From Ascidia mentula (lineage: Eukaryota; Chordata; Ascidiacea; Phlebobranchia; Ascidiidae): a DNA stretch of 64,000 bases. The stretch's first letter is position 1. Each line of letters opens with the position of its first letter. The translations under genes and the position numbers were made by a program. The notes below the pieces were generated by a model. It had not been told where the DNA came from and ran no database searches. It saw nothing but the letters and a program-made list of their open reading frames with translations. This document shows, piece after piece, positions 1-15,600 of this stretch. The stretch spans positions 6,577,001-6,641,000 of the forward strand of contig OX387204.1 of the NCBI GenBank assembly GCA_947561715.1. The letters are read 5' to 3'.

Positions 1-601
1 GAGGCATTCCGTCAAGTCTGCCTCGCACGTCGAAGACTAGCGAAAACGGTCGATTGTGTCTTGCTTTGACGCGCGCCCGATTCGATTGAATTAACCTGTT
101 TCGCGAATGCGACTATTTGAACCTGGTTGATCTCCTGTGACGTTTCGGTGTTGACCTAAGTCCTCACTAAGGCCTGAAATGCTTTATTTGAATTTGTGTC
201 GACTGTGAAAGAGATTTCTTCCCCGTTTGTGTTTGTGCAACGTTTAATTAAGAGGGTTCGCCACATAGTTGGCGTTTCTGGTATTATTAGAAAATGTATT
301 TGGGCTTAATTACCCGTTCCTCGCTCAGGGGGCAGTTACCGAGCGTTTACCCAAAAGTTTATCCTAACCTTTCATTTAGGGATATCCCCAACCTGTTTGC
401 GTGTGCAAAGTATAGTAACTTTAATTTATGTAGTAAAATTAAACGAAGCTAATACAATGATATGTTTAAAACTCCAGTCGAATCAAAGGCTAACTCACGA
501 AACTCCATATTATAAGAAGCTCCAAATGTCAGTTTTAGTTACTGTGCGACTGCCTTGAAACATTAACACAACTCACCACTCACTAATGTTTTTTCTCGCA
601 G
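1..601. other. Probable intron or 5' part of ARHGEF17, no feature seen
   Basis: The exon at 602 begins in the middle of a codon after a good acceptor (tctcgcag), so upstream sequence is probably intron. I see no convincing exon here, although a small one cannot be excluded. Confidence 0.5.
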
Positions 602-3600
602 GTGAAAAAGAAGCTGAGGCGGCCGATAAACATGACCGGGTTCTACGCGAAATCGAACAATTAGTCGAAGGCGTCATCGAGGTACAAATTTAGGTTTAAA
701 TTACTGGACTAAATTGTAATTTGAATGTTAACAATCGTTTAGAACCTATGTACGTTAAAGTATGTGGGACTCTGTTATTGGTTTTGACAATAACTTCCCT
801 GTTTTTAGATTGCTGGCGTTCCTAAGAGGCGGTTTATCCTTCAAGAGATCCTCGTTGAATTGGTAAATCAAATTTTCTGCGTTCGACTTCATCTGGAGCT
901 TTAACGCGCTAAAAGCAGTTCCGTTCAATAATAGTGTGCTTTTTATCAAATATTACGAAACATGCTGATACTATAAATCAGTACTGCACAGCTAAAAAAC
1001 CCATCGAGCCTTTTATCGTATCTCTGTTATCTAAATGCAGCATAATAGAGCTAGGCGACCGAATGGCCAAATATGCGAAGTTTATCTGTCAAGGCCCACG
1101 CCGTCGACATCTAGCAAGCGTTGAAGCGAGCATTCCACCAAACATGCCCCGTAAATCCCATGGATCAATGCTCCAAAATCCTGTTGTGTTTTAAACCGGG
1201 TGGCTGCGCCATGCGCTTTCCAACACGCTGGCCAATTTTCATAACAGCGACTTAACTTTGCAATAACAGCAGATAGCGAACATCGCATGCTCAGATCCGT
1301 AAATCCTCGGTTAAAAACAGCGAAAAGCTTCTGCAAAAATCACCCGCCTTCCTTGAATGTTTAAGAAAATATTCGTGAGTTGGTCTCGTTATCTGTACGA
1401 ATTTTTGGACTTTCGGCAGTTTTCTTTCCCAGACAGGGATGGGTAAGCCTAAAAAAGCCGAAGATATTACGAGAATGTCAGCTATGCCGAGATGTGGTGC
1501 CTGCATAAAGCAAGCGCGTAATGACAAAGCTCTCATTTATGGTACACAATGGAGGGGTTTATGTATTGTACACGTGTATGTCAAATAATTAAGCTGCATT
1601 CCTGTGATAATGGTACAGAGGATCATTATGTCCATTTGCTTTTGTAAAAGTGTCAGTGAAGCGTTTCCCAAAGTGTGTTCCACAGAACTATAGTGTGCCA
1701 CAAAAATTTCTGAAGGGTTCTTTTATCTACTGGCTGTAAGTTTAGAGCAAAATTTTCTGATTATGTCCGCCTTAGGCGACTTAACGGATGTAAACAACAA
1801 TGAGGGCAGTGTTACGTATTCCATAGTTGTTAAGCACCGCAGAGAAAAAAGTTTGGAAACATTGCGTTGGTGTGTTGTTAGCTGTGTTACTGTTACTCGT
1901 ATGGTCTTATACGCACTAAAAGCTGACACAAAAACGCGTGTTTTAAAGCAACCGTCCCCTCACATAGATAATTTGACTTGTTGCTAAAGCCTTATGTTTC
2001 ATGCTTTGCAGAAGTCGGGCAACAAAAAAGATCGGTGCTTGTGGCTCTTCAACGATTTGCTCATGTGCACGCAAGTGAAGAAGAGAGCAGGATCCATGCG
2101 GCGCACCAGCATGAACATGTGAGTACTCTAGTTCGATTTCCAAAAAAGACTTGTTACGTCATAAAAGGGGCGTTTCAAAACACAACAAGAATCAACCAAT
2201 GGGCTTACAGATTTTACTATCCATCATAAAGGAGCTTAAGTTGTGCCTGGGTTATGCCAACCACCACCACCACCTTAACTTTCCGATTGGCCCATTGCTC
2301 CAACGGCGAATATGTAGTTGATTGCCACTGCACAACAAATCAGCCACCACACACCATAAACTTCTCACAGCAATCTTGCGGAAGCGCTATTTTCAGCTGC
2401 CTTGCTGCTATTTGCGCTAATTGCGTTGCTTTTTTTCTGTGGTTTCGCTCGGCTAAAGATTCTCTGCAGGGATTATTGGAGCACTGAGTTTTTTGTTTAA
2501 CGCTGAGAGAAGTTCATCGTCCGTCGAAGCTATCTGCGGGACGAACCGACCATATTTTTGCTCCTATACTTGGGTCCTGTGGTTGTAGTCCGATACCATG
2601 TCGACTGTTTGTCATAATCATCACCTAAGTGCTGTCGGTGGAGTCGAGTTTGGTGGTGGCTTCCGCTGAGCTCGCTAAAATGACGAATACTGATGCGGCG
2701 GAATGCGCTTTTAACGCAAAAATCAATTTTTTTTACCCCCGTCGCCGCGACTATCAGCTTTACCAAGTGGGAGGAAATTTCGTTACTTCGTATAATGGGT
2801 GTCATGATCAGTAGTAGATATAGATATATTACAATACTTACCTTCATACATTTGCGTACATTGGACTAGGATATTTGGCTTAGTTCAGTTGATTCATCTA
2901 TATCTATACACTGCAAACTGGGGGCGTTTCTTGTTCACATCACACAAAACGGTAATAGCAAAAAACTCTGCTGCCATGATTTTTAGTGTCTGAAGTTGAC
3001 AATTGAGGCCAGGCCCGTGTTTCGCGCAAAATGACCTCAAAACTTTTAAGGCACAGTTATTTCATTATCTTCGTTTTCCAGGTACCAGTTTGATCCATTT
3101 GGTATTGTGTTTTTTCGGCATGTAAAACGCATCACGTAGACGCTGCTGCTGTTTACCATAGTGACAAAGCCCCTGGAAACGTCTAACTTGTTGCAGAGCG
3201 AGAAAATCAATTCAAGACCCATGCCAAGGTCGTGTACGTCACTCGCAATATTGTTTGCACAACAAGCCCGTCGCAGCGCCCGCGTAGCCCTAAGTAACCG
3301 GTTGCAAGCAGCAAGCAATTTTCCGCCAATGCATCAGCACTTGTCAAGTTTACTTATCGAGTTTGTCCATCTCCGTACGCCCACCAAGACTCCGGGGGAA
3401 TTGACTTACGTCAACTAACTGAGGCCGTGGCTTGTGAGTTTGGGAATATGCCTTGAGAGATGCTGAAACCCCTATTTCACGTACATGGTCACGTGTTTCA
3501 CAAGGGTTATACCAAACGCGAAACCAGTCTGGTTTGTTTTTTGACTGCAGCTGATTGTAGGAAGTTTTTAGCCCTTCGCAAGGAAAGCATTTATTTGCCC

Positions 3601-6600
3601 CGCAAGAGCTTTTGCAAACGATTATGGTTGGTTTTCGGAACAAGCGAGTAATAAATTACAATCCCGCAGCGCTGTAATAAATAGCCCGGCGACTCTGTCC
3701 AGCTTCTTGCCAACATACCGGGTTTGGCTTCTGACAAAACACAGAGACCCCGCTTGATTTGACCTTAAGCGAATTGCGGACACATTTTTGGTGTGGTGCC
3801 ATTTACGTTTAACTGACACCTCCCCTCTGCTCACCCACACCCCAAACAATGCAAACGCTTGATGTCGCAGATCACGATATTTATCGTGCATTCCGACAGT
3901 GCGCTCGATAAAATCGCACGTTGCCTACGCGACTCTAATTAAGCATTGACCGCGATCCCGATCGGGCATCGATTTCGAGCACGATAATTCGACTTCCGCG
4001 ATAAAAGCGTTGCAACAAATCGAACGATACTTGATTGTTTCCGGTTCTGGTCGAAACGTTGTCGTTTAAAGATTGAAAGTCAGGAGGATCTAAGATCAAA
4101 ATTATTACTTCGACCTCGGAGCTCGCTGGTTTCCCCAATGGGTTGGTATTCATGCTGAAATTGGACATTTATCGGAATGCAGAATCAGAACATATTAGTG
4201 GAAGTAAAAACAAAAAACACCGGAATTCGTTTGAACTTGTATTTCAAAAATAACGTGACCAAAAACTACTTTTCCCGCTGTTCCTAAATTTCCACACAAT
4301 CCTAGAATTCCCCCACGAGCTTCCCATCAGCCTCGACGATGGCGCCTTGCAAAAAATCATTGACTGATCCGTCGAATCTCAAGCGCGCGGTTTGTGTACC
4401 TTGTCACAGAGGCGGCGCGCGTGAATTATTATTGTCAGGTGCGTGTTTGGCATTACTTCTTATCTACGCCGACCGCCACGCAGCAGGTCTCCCCTTACAT
4501 AAGCTCCGCGCCACTTCGCATACCTGGGCTTGATAGCGAAGGAGACCTTTCGCTGGCGCAGGCACAGTCAAAAACAACAGCCCCAGCCGCATGGTCGCGT
4601 CCCCAAACAGGGCCCTGTCATAACTATCTGGGACCGCGATAACCCCACCGATGCATTAACCTAGGCCCCGTTTTCTTACTGCCGACGTGCCGGCGGCTGA
4701 GAGAATAGTGACCGCCTGCAGCCAAGACTAATGGTGCACTTTGGAATGTGGCGTTAAGCGCGTTTCAGCAGCGGTGCGCGACCGTACGAAAGTGATCCTT
4801 TCTATTGCTCATGGCCGGCTATCCAGCTTGGCTTTGGTGCTGTGACACGTTCCATGGCCACCAACCGGGCCCCTCTCTGTTTGCAGCGAACATATTGGGG
4901 TCGGCTGGTAATGAATAACTGATTTGGTTTCGCGCTGCCTGTGGGAGAGTTTCGGTGCCGTAGTGCTGCATTCTCTCCTCCAAGTTGTCCGTCAACACAC
5001 TTCACTGCAACTTCTCTTTTGACTGATGATTGCGGATCCAGGGAGATGCTACCTGGAATAAAAAGGCTTTTGGTGAAAATTACTTTACGGAAGTTTTCTT
5101 GATTATCGCTTTGTCTTCAGTCTGTGTTTAAATATCTGACATAATCTTTGCTTCGTTGTGGACTGTTTCAATGAGTTCGGGTTGGATTCACCTTCTGGTG
5201 AAAGCAAAAATCCACGCCAAATGTAAAGATTAATTTGTCTGTAATATAGCGAGCCTTTGTTACCCTTGTTATTGTTTGTCATTTTAAAAAAGCAGCACAA
5301 GTATGTGAAAAATCTTCATACCGTCAGTCACCGGCGTGTACTTGATAAACCTGACATACTAGTTCGGAAACGCCCTGTCGCGGTCCCCAATACTCGCATT
5401 TAAGTAGTCTTCCCAGCCTCTTGTGTAGTGGCGAGTATTCGGTGGCCGCAACAAGTTCCACGTCTGCACACTGGCGGTCGAATTTCACATGCCTCGAATT
5501 CTCCACGAAACCACGCCGTCTTGGCGTAGGTCCCCGATGTAGGAGAAATCGCACGAACTTCAGGGTCTTGTTAATGAAGCGACATGTTTTAGGGCCTCAG
5601 GTAACCGAATAGTGGTTAAAGATGGGAGAATGGAGCTAATGCTTGCTACTACCGTGACCGAAACATAAATTTTTGTTGTGCCTCACAGGTGGGCGGCTGG
5701 AGGCGACCGTGCTATGATCGACTTTACGAGCAAATACAAATTCCTCTGGAAGTTTCCGCTGGAGGACGTCGAGTTATTGAAAGGTGGGTCTTTGTTTGCG
5801 GTTAATTTGCATGTAACCTTAATTTCTTATCTTGGCGTTTCGATTTTATGGTAAATTTGTTGAGGGCAAGATTCGAGAAAAGTTTGTTGTAAATGTCTTT
5901 TAAATACTTCTGAAAACATTTTAAATCTGTCGAAAAATGATCCATAATATTTACATCGTCGGTTAAAATTGCGCTGCTTATTTACTTTTCCGGGGTATTA
6001 TTCCCACGAAATTTCTTCTCATTCCTGTGTCGAAGACATTTAAGGCACAAGTGAACTCGTGTAGAAACTGCCACGAAAGGCGTGGATCCCGGCTCTTGTC
6101 TCCACGTGACCATTCGCGCATGCGCTGTAAATTTAACACGACGATCGATAAATTGCTTGTAATCCTCAACTCAAACAAGTCGTTAGAGTTAATGACAAAA
6201 ATGCAGGTGCTGTAACAATCGTAATCTTATTCATCACTGTTTGATCACAACTATAGTAAACATAAGTACATGTTCAGTCGTTTGGCTGAAGCCACCGACG
6301 GCGTTGCAAATCAATTAGAATTATATATATTTGCTTCGCTACTTCCAGGCATCGTTTCTAACCGTTGGAAATAGTTTTATTGCCAACAGTGGCAGGATTG
6401 AAGTGCCATGCATGCCATATATGAACAGTTGAATATTTAATCTTTCAAGCGGTCTATATATTTTTACCTTTCCACTACAACACCTAGAAAATTCCGAAAA
6501 GGTTTTCTTTTCAAACCCACTCCGCGTAGATGATACAACCGCACAAACACAATTTCTAACTCACGGCGCGAAATTCCTTTTCAACGTCACGCCAGACTAA

Positions 6601-9600
6601 TAGCGACGCTCATGGCACGCGGCGAAAGCATTCCCAGCATCAACAGCGACACGGCTTTCGCTTTCAATTTCGCTTGAAAGGAAATGGCAAGACCTCGGTT
6701 CTTCCTGTTTATGCCGCACGCACGCTCGTCTGGTTAATTTCCCGTCCGTCAAGACGGTAGCGTTTGCCGCCCCACCGCCCAGTGGCATGTCCGCACCAAA
6801 CCCACTGACCTTGCTACAGTTTCCGACTCACGAGGTCGGGTGGCTTTTGTCGCGAAAATTTAGGAAACGGAATGGTGCGTTCACCCGTGCAGAGGGCCGG
6901 GGTGGGCGCTCTGCCTGGCAAGATATATGTCTGTGGTCTATTTTTATGGCGTAAGGGAACCCTCTTTGCAATGCAATGTACGGTGCTTTAGGGCATTTTG
7001 ATGAAATGGTAAACACATGGTGTAACATTGCATTTTTTAAGGCGGTTGAAGTGTTTTATGGAAATTTTGAGACTGCGTACTCCTCGTGATCAGTGTAGGA
7101 TAATGTATGTAGTGTTATACCATTCTCTTTATTCTAGTAGTGTAAATAAACAAACACCATTACGGCAAAATTGTAATTCTTTTAAAACAACCAGTGCATG
7201 CAGATCGCCCTAGTATAAAGAAATAATACCAAAAAGCAACATTTTAAAAACTGCCTTGGAATTTTTTACACCGAACCCTACCACACGTCAACAGACAATA
7301 TTTGTAAAACCAGACCAAACCAGTTTATCAGTCGCGGCGATCTCTTCTGCGCATCCACTCTCGACGGAGATCTATTTCCGTCCGTTTATTCAGCAGGCGC
7401 TCATGGTCCTCTTGCGACCCCTCCACCATAGGCCTTGTGTCAATATGCACCTGCGCCCGGCCCTACGGTTCATTGTGACGTCGGCATGTGACGTAGACGG
7501 TGGTTGGGAGTAGGCTCGAAGGGGATTGGCCACGCGTGTCCAACAACCCGGGAATCTGCACTTGTAACTACCCGTAGGTCGCGATTTAATCCCCTTCACA
7601 ACGCTTACTCATCGACCCTTTACCTTTTCGAGGGTGACACATTGGGCTTGGTCGTGTTTGACATGCATTGGGTTTTCTGATGGATATGTTGGGTAAACGC
7701 CAGGTCGTTTTAGTGGCGTTAAGGATCGTGTTTTCCATTTTTGTGGCGTTGATAGTTTCCAAAATATTTGTACGTCGACGGAGTTTTAACGTTAATCACT
7801 GACTCCAACAACTTGTTTGCTTGAATTCCCGCTACTACTTGTGTGAGTTTTGACGTTTACTTAAGATGTACAATACGCCTATTTGAAAATCGCCACCAAT
7901 TAAACCGCGTACATTGTACACATTTGCAGGCAGCACCAGTACCAGTCGTCAATGCGCCGAACGCCAACTCCAGCATCTGCACAAAGACCAGGAGATCCTC
8001 ATCAATATGGAAAAGCTCACGGGCGAACTGTCGTCAAATCACGTGGTACGTATACTGGGCGCCCGTGACAATTCGCACCAGCGTCGGGCCGTGACGCGAT
8101 TCCGCAGACAGTGTGTCTACGATTGGCCAACCAGTACTGTGTTGTGTAAAATGGCTCGACTCACATCCACACCCCTCAGCACGTCTTCTTGCGGCAACGA
8201 GGTTCTTTAAACGGGCTTGGGCTCGTTTTTGCGAACCTATTGCAGGCAAAAAGTCGGCGCCATCTGCAGAGAGGCTCGCGTGCCTTCTAGGTCCTAAAAC
8301 GACACTAAAAGCGCCTTGGGAAGGATTGGATTGCGCGAGTTTTTTGGTCTGAAAGCTGCTAAGTGCTAAGTGGGCAATGGAACAAGAGGTTTAACAACAG
8401 AATGTGTCGACATTGGTCTGGCGTTTCTTCAAGCAGTTTCCACCACAGCTTTTGGCGGCATAAAAACCAACTTTGCCGAACGAGCGCTGCGTGTCACACG
8501 TTTCTCTCTGCAATTTACTTTTTATTCCAATTTCAAGCTTTACCGAATACTGCTCGCCTCCTTGTTTAAGGTTAAACCGGTGTGGCGTAGTTTTAAGCAG
8601 GAAGCACAAAACAAACCTAACCATCACTATTAAAATGTGTGATCCAAAGTGGCGCTGTACCGGTCATTTGGGATTGTATTCGCCAAAAAAACGTTCTTGC
8701 AAATTAGTTTTTGAAATTGTAGTGTCAATTAACGCATATTGCAGAAAAAAAAAATTTTTTTAGGAGTCACTTTACCCTTCTGTGCGGGTTATTTTTACCC
8801 TTCAACCCTACCCCCCTAAATAAACCCTATAGTGTTCGCAATGCCCGGCCCTTGAGACGGTGCTTATAAACCAGAGTTACATGCCGGCGCCGTCATGTGC
8901 ACTTTTTAACCCCGAAAAGCAAAACTTCGCACTAATCTGGGACGACTTTTTAACGCGGCCGAATACCAAACAGCCTTTAATTAAACTGTTGGCAATAGTC
9001 CCTGTACCTATTCTCGGGTACTCGCATTAACTCTTTGTCGTCGTGATACAGAACTTGGACGACGCGATACGGGAAATGCTGTTCCATAACAACCAGAGGA
9101 TCGTTGAGAAACAACACGCAGCCTCCCAGGGGTTGAGTATTCCCGGCCGAATGGAAATCGGCATTTCTACGCCGTAAGTTTCGAGATACGATGTTTTTTT
9201 CATTTGAAGTCGTGAATGGACACTTTTCATAAGCAATGGAAGAAGAAATAGAAAAGAAAAATGGGTTGTTTTATTAAAGACATCAAACCCATAATATATG
9301 TCAAAAATACGAGATTGGAAAGGTGTTTTTAAATACCCTATCTTTATTCAAGGGAAGGGATGAAGACGTTTCCTTTCGAATTCGCCACAGACGACCGAAA
9401 GACGCGATTCGAAGAGTTTCTCATCAACGCAAGAACCAACACCAGTAAGTCGGCCACCGTTTAGCAACAATTTATTTCAAAACAAGCCTATGGTGTTTGC
9501 GCTCAACCGTTCAACGCGAAACTTTTCCACAAAAACGTAAAATGGTCGTTTTTGTCAGAAAAGGACTTGATATATATCTGCCGCCTTGGCATTTTCCTGG

Positions 9601-12600
9601 ATCTCTTATCGCCGCATCTGCATGGCGTACGACGCACTTGGGTGACCAGCTCTCACCGTTTATCGCTTTTTACAGCCTCGCAGAAAGGTCGGTGGGACCC
9701 GGCTTTCTTGAAGGCAATTCCTGTCAGCAAGAACCGCAACGGCATGCAGTTATCCTGCTCGGCTGCCAACAGCGACTCATACACTGGTTCCAAGGAGGTG
9801 TGGGTCTGCAATACAGACGACTACGTTGGCGAGGTGTGTATGATCCTGTTCCAAATGCGTTTTTCAGTTGGAGTGCTGAAGTCACGTTTAGGCATGTGTT
9901 GAGATCACCAAACATTCGATTCACACTTGAGAGAAAAAAAATTTGATCGTGTACAAAGAATGATTAGACTGATGTTTTTTGTGGGGTCAAAATGAGGGCT
10001 TCCAATCGGCACATCTCTTCCAGTTCACAGTGGAGTGATGTGATAAATACATAAAGCACACGTCAGTCACACAAAATAGTGCCTTGCAGGCGTCAAAATG
10101 GATCGACACAACTTGCCATACGACCGACCACAGGGTGCGAAATGTTTACCCCCGCGACGCCTTGTCGTAATCCCTAAATTCACGAAATGAACCTCAAACC
10201 TAATCCAGCACCACCCCGTACTGCGAAGTGACGATGCCCAGATGGAAGGGTTGTTTACACCCACTGCTGCGTATGCCAAAAACCGAGGGCGGCCTGATAT
10301 TTGTTTGTGTGCAACCGGATGCGCGGGGAAGCTAAGGGCGCAGCGGTGTTGCTTTCAACTCGGCCATTATCTATCCGAGTTAACTGGTCGTGATATTTGC
10401 CCTCGGATCGCTTGGCTGCGTAAACCTACACCGTGGATTTTTTCCGTGCATAGAAATATCAGCAAAACAGAGGGTTAAGTATTGAGGGTGGTTATGGTTA
10501 CAGTTGCCTTCGATTTTTTTTTACTGTTGTTGGCCGTAACCTCCCCGGACAGTTATGCACACGCGGATGTTGGTATTGTTTGTCTACGGGTGTTAGGTTT
10601 GTGGTTGGTTTTCCGCCATCTCCAGAAACGAAAACAGATGCTTAGCGTTCTTCTACACGTTTACGAGCGTTCAAAATTCATAATTGTTTGAAGAGAACCA
10701 ACTTGTAGTGCTAAAACTTAACTTTACACGCTCGCTTCCAGGAAAGGTAGCATTGGTAAAAAAAATTACCTATTTTTATCCAAATCCAATCTTACTTTTT
10801 TACTTCTACAACTGTTGATGGATGCTTATCACAATGTCCTAACCTATACTCTGACAATTGCACGTGTTTACGTCGATATAGAGAACCTTCGGCAATGACG
10901 TAGCCCCAGGCACAATCGGTGATCCGTAGCCATGTTGTTGTGTTGTTTATCGCTAAGAAAGAATATGTTTGGTTATTGGTCATAACTTTCTATATGCGGC
11001 TGTGCGTCAATGTTCAGTTGTTTCTAAATGTTATGTTACCACGGACAATAGTTTTTTTTTCTTTCACAGATTTGTTTTCTCAACGTGATTGAAGGCGACC
11101 CGTGTCAAAGTCATTGCGTTCGTGTTTGCAAGTCCAAGATCTGCTGCTTAACCCAAGTAAGCTGATTAAACTTCAATCATGTTGCAGTTTTTTCTTTTAT
11201 CTTCCGTAGAAAGAACATTATACCATGGAAGCAAATATAAATTAGTGCATCATAGTGTCGATTTGACAAAAGCTTTATCATGAACAAACCGCATCCAAGT
11301 GCTTTTCATAAAGGCTTGCGTTATCCGAGTAAAAACAGTTGACATGTGATCTGTTCAAAAACAAATACGCGACTTTTGTGGAATCAAATACCTTTATCAA
11401 TAGTTTATATCAAATCGACGTTTGGAGAATGAGGACATTATAGAAGATTGAACATTCCTAGACTTTCACTCCAACCCATTGTCGTCATTGCGTCCATCTA
11501 GACACATAAACGCCTCGTAAAACTCAACCGACACCCATTTGTCCGTGACATATTGCAACGGAAACGTGTTCAAAATCTCCTCGACTGCACTTTTCCGGCG
11601 CCAACGGCGCTTTTGTACTAAAACCCGGAATTCTTGTCCACTGGAGCGACGCGAAACCAAACTTTCGCTGCGAAATTTGTGTCTCCCAAGCCCATAAGGT
11701 GCGGGTGTCAAAAGGGACATCAAATTTCGCGCAGAAATCGGCGGCGGATCAGGCAGGATTTTCCCGTCAATCTGTCGTTTGCCAAAACGCGCATCCTCTT
11801 TCCACAACACGTTGTTCCCTGCGCACACAAGGGTGTACTTTGCATTATCGGGCGCTGGGTTGCCTGTAACGCAATATGGGAGCCTCTAAATACCTCCCAT
11901 GCTGTGACAAGATAATAACGCTTGGCTATGCGGAGTAATGTGTTTACCCTATGAAAACTAGGTCATAAAACGCATCATCCGCCGTGCACATGCTATAAAC
12001 CCACGCCTCGGTGCTTCCCAGCCCAATGTATTTTTTTCATAACGGCGACCGCGTTACGCTCGTGCGGGCCGCATATGCGAAACCTTGTACTCTAGGTCGC
12101 GGAGCCGATGCTTTTTGACAGAGCGCTGCTTTTTGTTAACTCGCTGACGCGGAGGCATAACGTTTTCCGCCGGCGACGTGAGTCAAGAGCTCTGGTCAAG
12201 CTCAGGCGGAGTCTGCGCGTGTGGCAAGTGCATCCCACTCGCTTGCGACGAGCGGTTTTCGCGGCCTTTTAATGTAAGTGGGTCGCACTGCAAGCAGCAT
12301 TCCGTGTGCGTCAAGTTCATCATTTCGCGCCCGAGCAAGATTTCATTGAGTGCCGGCGGCTCGACGATGCCTTGCGGCGAGCGAGGATCAACTCTTTCCC
12401 ATCGTTAAAAATCTTTGTATCTGCACTAGGCGTACATTGGTACATGTAAGCGTTCAACTAATATAATTTGCACCATTGAAAGCCACATATCCGCGTTTAA
12501 AATTCGCTTTGAAACTGGAAGTTGTGTGCAATGTTTTTAAAGCCCCAAAATATGTCAGATACCGTCATTAAGTGGAGTGTCTTATATCGTTTAAATGGGA

Positions 12601-15600
12601 CGAACGACTTAAAGTCGATCAAATTACCTTTCGCCTGTTGTCATGTTTTTACCCGCCACTGCACAAAAGTGCACGCGCGAAGCCTCGACCCGGTTTTCGT
12701 AGAAATAACGTTAGTGACGTGGTCGGAGTGCGGTTTTTCTAAAAACCCAGGGCTGCAAAACGCAGGCGACCTTAGTAGTTAGCAGCATTGTAGAAGAAGG
12801 CCATCAGGTCTGCGTTCCAGAGCCTCGGCAAACACCCCCACAAAGACATTATTAGTTACTGGTTTGTTGGACAAATAGTTTCTTCACCTATGTGCTCCCT
12901 ATAAATGCAGTGCGTACACTTTGTCAGAATTGATTGTGGACACCCGAATTCATAACTCAAAGACAGTGCGGTATTTATAAATTGGTTTTATAAAATTTGC
13001 CACAAGGCCATTACTCGTTTATGGCGGCCACCCAATCAATAGATAATATAGAGGTTGTCCCGCAAATAGCTCCTATGTCCCGCAAAAATTCTTTGGAATG
13101 GAATTCCAGCACGCTTGTAATCTTGGGAGTGGTTTATTTGCAGGCACCTGCATGGGACAGACGTTTCCTCTCCACCACCACCTTCCTAAACGAATTCTCG
13201 AAAGCTCCGCTCGGCCACAACCCTACCAGACGCCGATCTTCGTCCAACAGCAACCCAGCCCACCATATCATGTCATGGGACACGTGAGTTACGACGACTT
13301 TTTTTGGTCAAACGCTTGCAGTGATTCTTAACTTTTTTCCTTGTCGACACCCCAACCAGTTCTCGCCCCTATGATTTAATAAATATATAAAATAAAGTGT
13401 TTACCTGACCAATCTCAACGATTTTAGCATCCACCCATCTCTGAGGAACAGATCCGTGTCCCTCGTTAATAACCCTAACGTAACGCTTTTTGACGATGGT
13501 TGTTGTTGGCTTGTGCGCTTTTCGTGCATTGTATATATCTCTCAAGAAGTCGTGAGCTATGGTGTATAACTTATGCGTATTTCGTCAAATGTCCTCTTTG
13601 TTATACTGCTATTTTTTGCTGTCAGGCATACGAATTAATCAGAATTGTTCTTCTGGCACTTAAAGTTTGTAAAGTGTTTATTTGAAACCGACGTTTCGTC
13701 TGCCATCCGGCGAGACTCCCTCAGAGTTATGTCAACAATAATGCATCACGTTCATAAACACTAAAAACGCAAGAAAAAACTTTGTTGCATGCAAGTTGAT
13801 CAAAAAAATGTTGTTTTCGCGCCTGTAGGGGAGACACAAAAGGTCACTCACTATCCGCATACCGGGAGTAACAAGTTTGCATGCGAGACCTGTGTCTTTG
13901 TAAGAGTGGCGTGATATGTAGATCTAATACCCCAGCTCAAGCTCGTGAACCGTTGGCAACTGGTGTTCCTAGAACTGATCACGGATGGCTGCATTTCGCA
14001 TTAGTTTTTCACGCAGATTTTGTGTTTTGTTTGCAGAGACGAGTCGGACGAAGACAACACAAGTCCGTTCAGCACACGTAGCTCGTGTGGCAAGAGCCCG
14101 TACGGAACCAACAACAGCACTATATCCAACTACGGTAAGACGAAATACGTTTTTGATATACTGCACCTCTATACGAAAAGTTTTTATCATGGTTACGATG
14201 CAACAATCACGATCATTCGCTCTTTTACTAAGGCTTAACTAAGACATTATGTGTATACGTATGCAGCCATATTCTATATTAGCATAGCGCATATTTGGCA
14301 ATATAAAGTTACTATGGTATTTTGCCGTAAGACCATTTTACGACCCGAAGTTAACCCCGGGATAACACGTAACCGTTTTTTCGATATTTTATGATTGCGA
14401 ACAACAGGAGACGGTTATCTTCCATCAACACAGAACGGCAACTGGTATCTCGGCAGTTCCTCAGGTACATCAGGACCTCCAGTTAACAATTATCACACAC
14501 AGCATGAAAGGCGTGCCTTCCTTTTTCCAAATTTTTAACCGTCCGTTCAGTTCACCCACCTTTTCTCTTTGGGTCACCGTTTTGAGTCTCTCACCATTTA
14601 ACCAATTCCTATTCACACTTGACTTTGAAGCCCTGCTTCTTCCAGACGCCGTGGGTCTGTCTGTCCTGAATCAATATCGTGTTTGGTTTGTTCCTTTGGT
14701 TTTTGGTCTATTTTCTGACTCGAATTTGGTTCAATAATTGCTTAACTCATATCCGGTAACATGAGAGTTTTGTGCTGGTTTAACGTTCGTACGCATGGTT
14801 TTGGAGCGAGAGTGGATTAACAAGACTTGGATCTTTGGATCGCTAATACGCAATTTGTCAAAACAGAAACGTGCGGTTTGAACTGCATCGGGACTGGGCA
14901 TCGAAGCATGACGACCGTTGACGTAATTAGCTAACCGCACGCCTTGGGTTTCTATTCGGAGCCACTTGGCAAAACACACATTTGGGCTTAGTATGGGCTT
15001 AATGCGGACACGCGGGAGAAACCGTTGGTGAGTAATGAGGAACAGACAATCGCGTTTACACAAACGAAATCGGATTATTTGTGACGTAACACATCGCGTG
15101 TGCTCCATGGGCAGGTGGCATTGCAACTCCGTTGGTTAACGAATGCTTTGTTTCGAATCAAACAACTGTTAATATGCTGTTGAATTTAAATGCAAATCGT
15201 GTGGTGTAAGTCAGTGTAACTTAACCGCCGGTCATATTACGGGCCTCCCAAAGTAGATATCTTTTCTCATCAAATGGTTTTCCTAATTATGCCTTATCAA
15301 GTGTTCTGTTCACAACATTTTGGTTTAGATATTTTGAAGTCACCGGGTCGTTATAGATGTTTTTAAATTTGCGAAACGGTTGAGAAGCACTGATACAGGG
15401 CTATAACGGTTTAACCACTGATCTTTTTTCAACACCATAGTTAATGCGCTTTAAAATAAACCCAAACGTTCCAGCAAATCGTAAGACCTTAAAAATGGAT
15501 AGGTTGCTTTTACGTTCGTTACACTCGTGGCCTAAACTCCGTTGTGGCTGCATTAGATGACGACATCCAGATCCCAGTGGTCAGCCCTCTGCTTCCGAGT

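Noticed and set aside
11466-11828. Minus-strand open frame of about 120 codons in an ARHGEF17 intron
   Set aside because: No family resemblance; CpG-rich sequence with few stops explains the length.
14731-15126. Minus-strand open frame of about 130 codons in an ARHGEF17 intron
   Set aside because: No recognisable motif, signal peptide or partner exon; length is within chance for this base composition.
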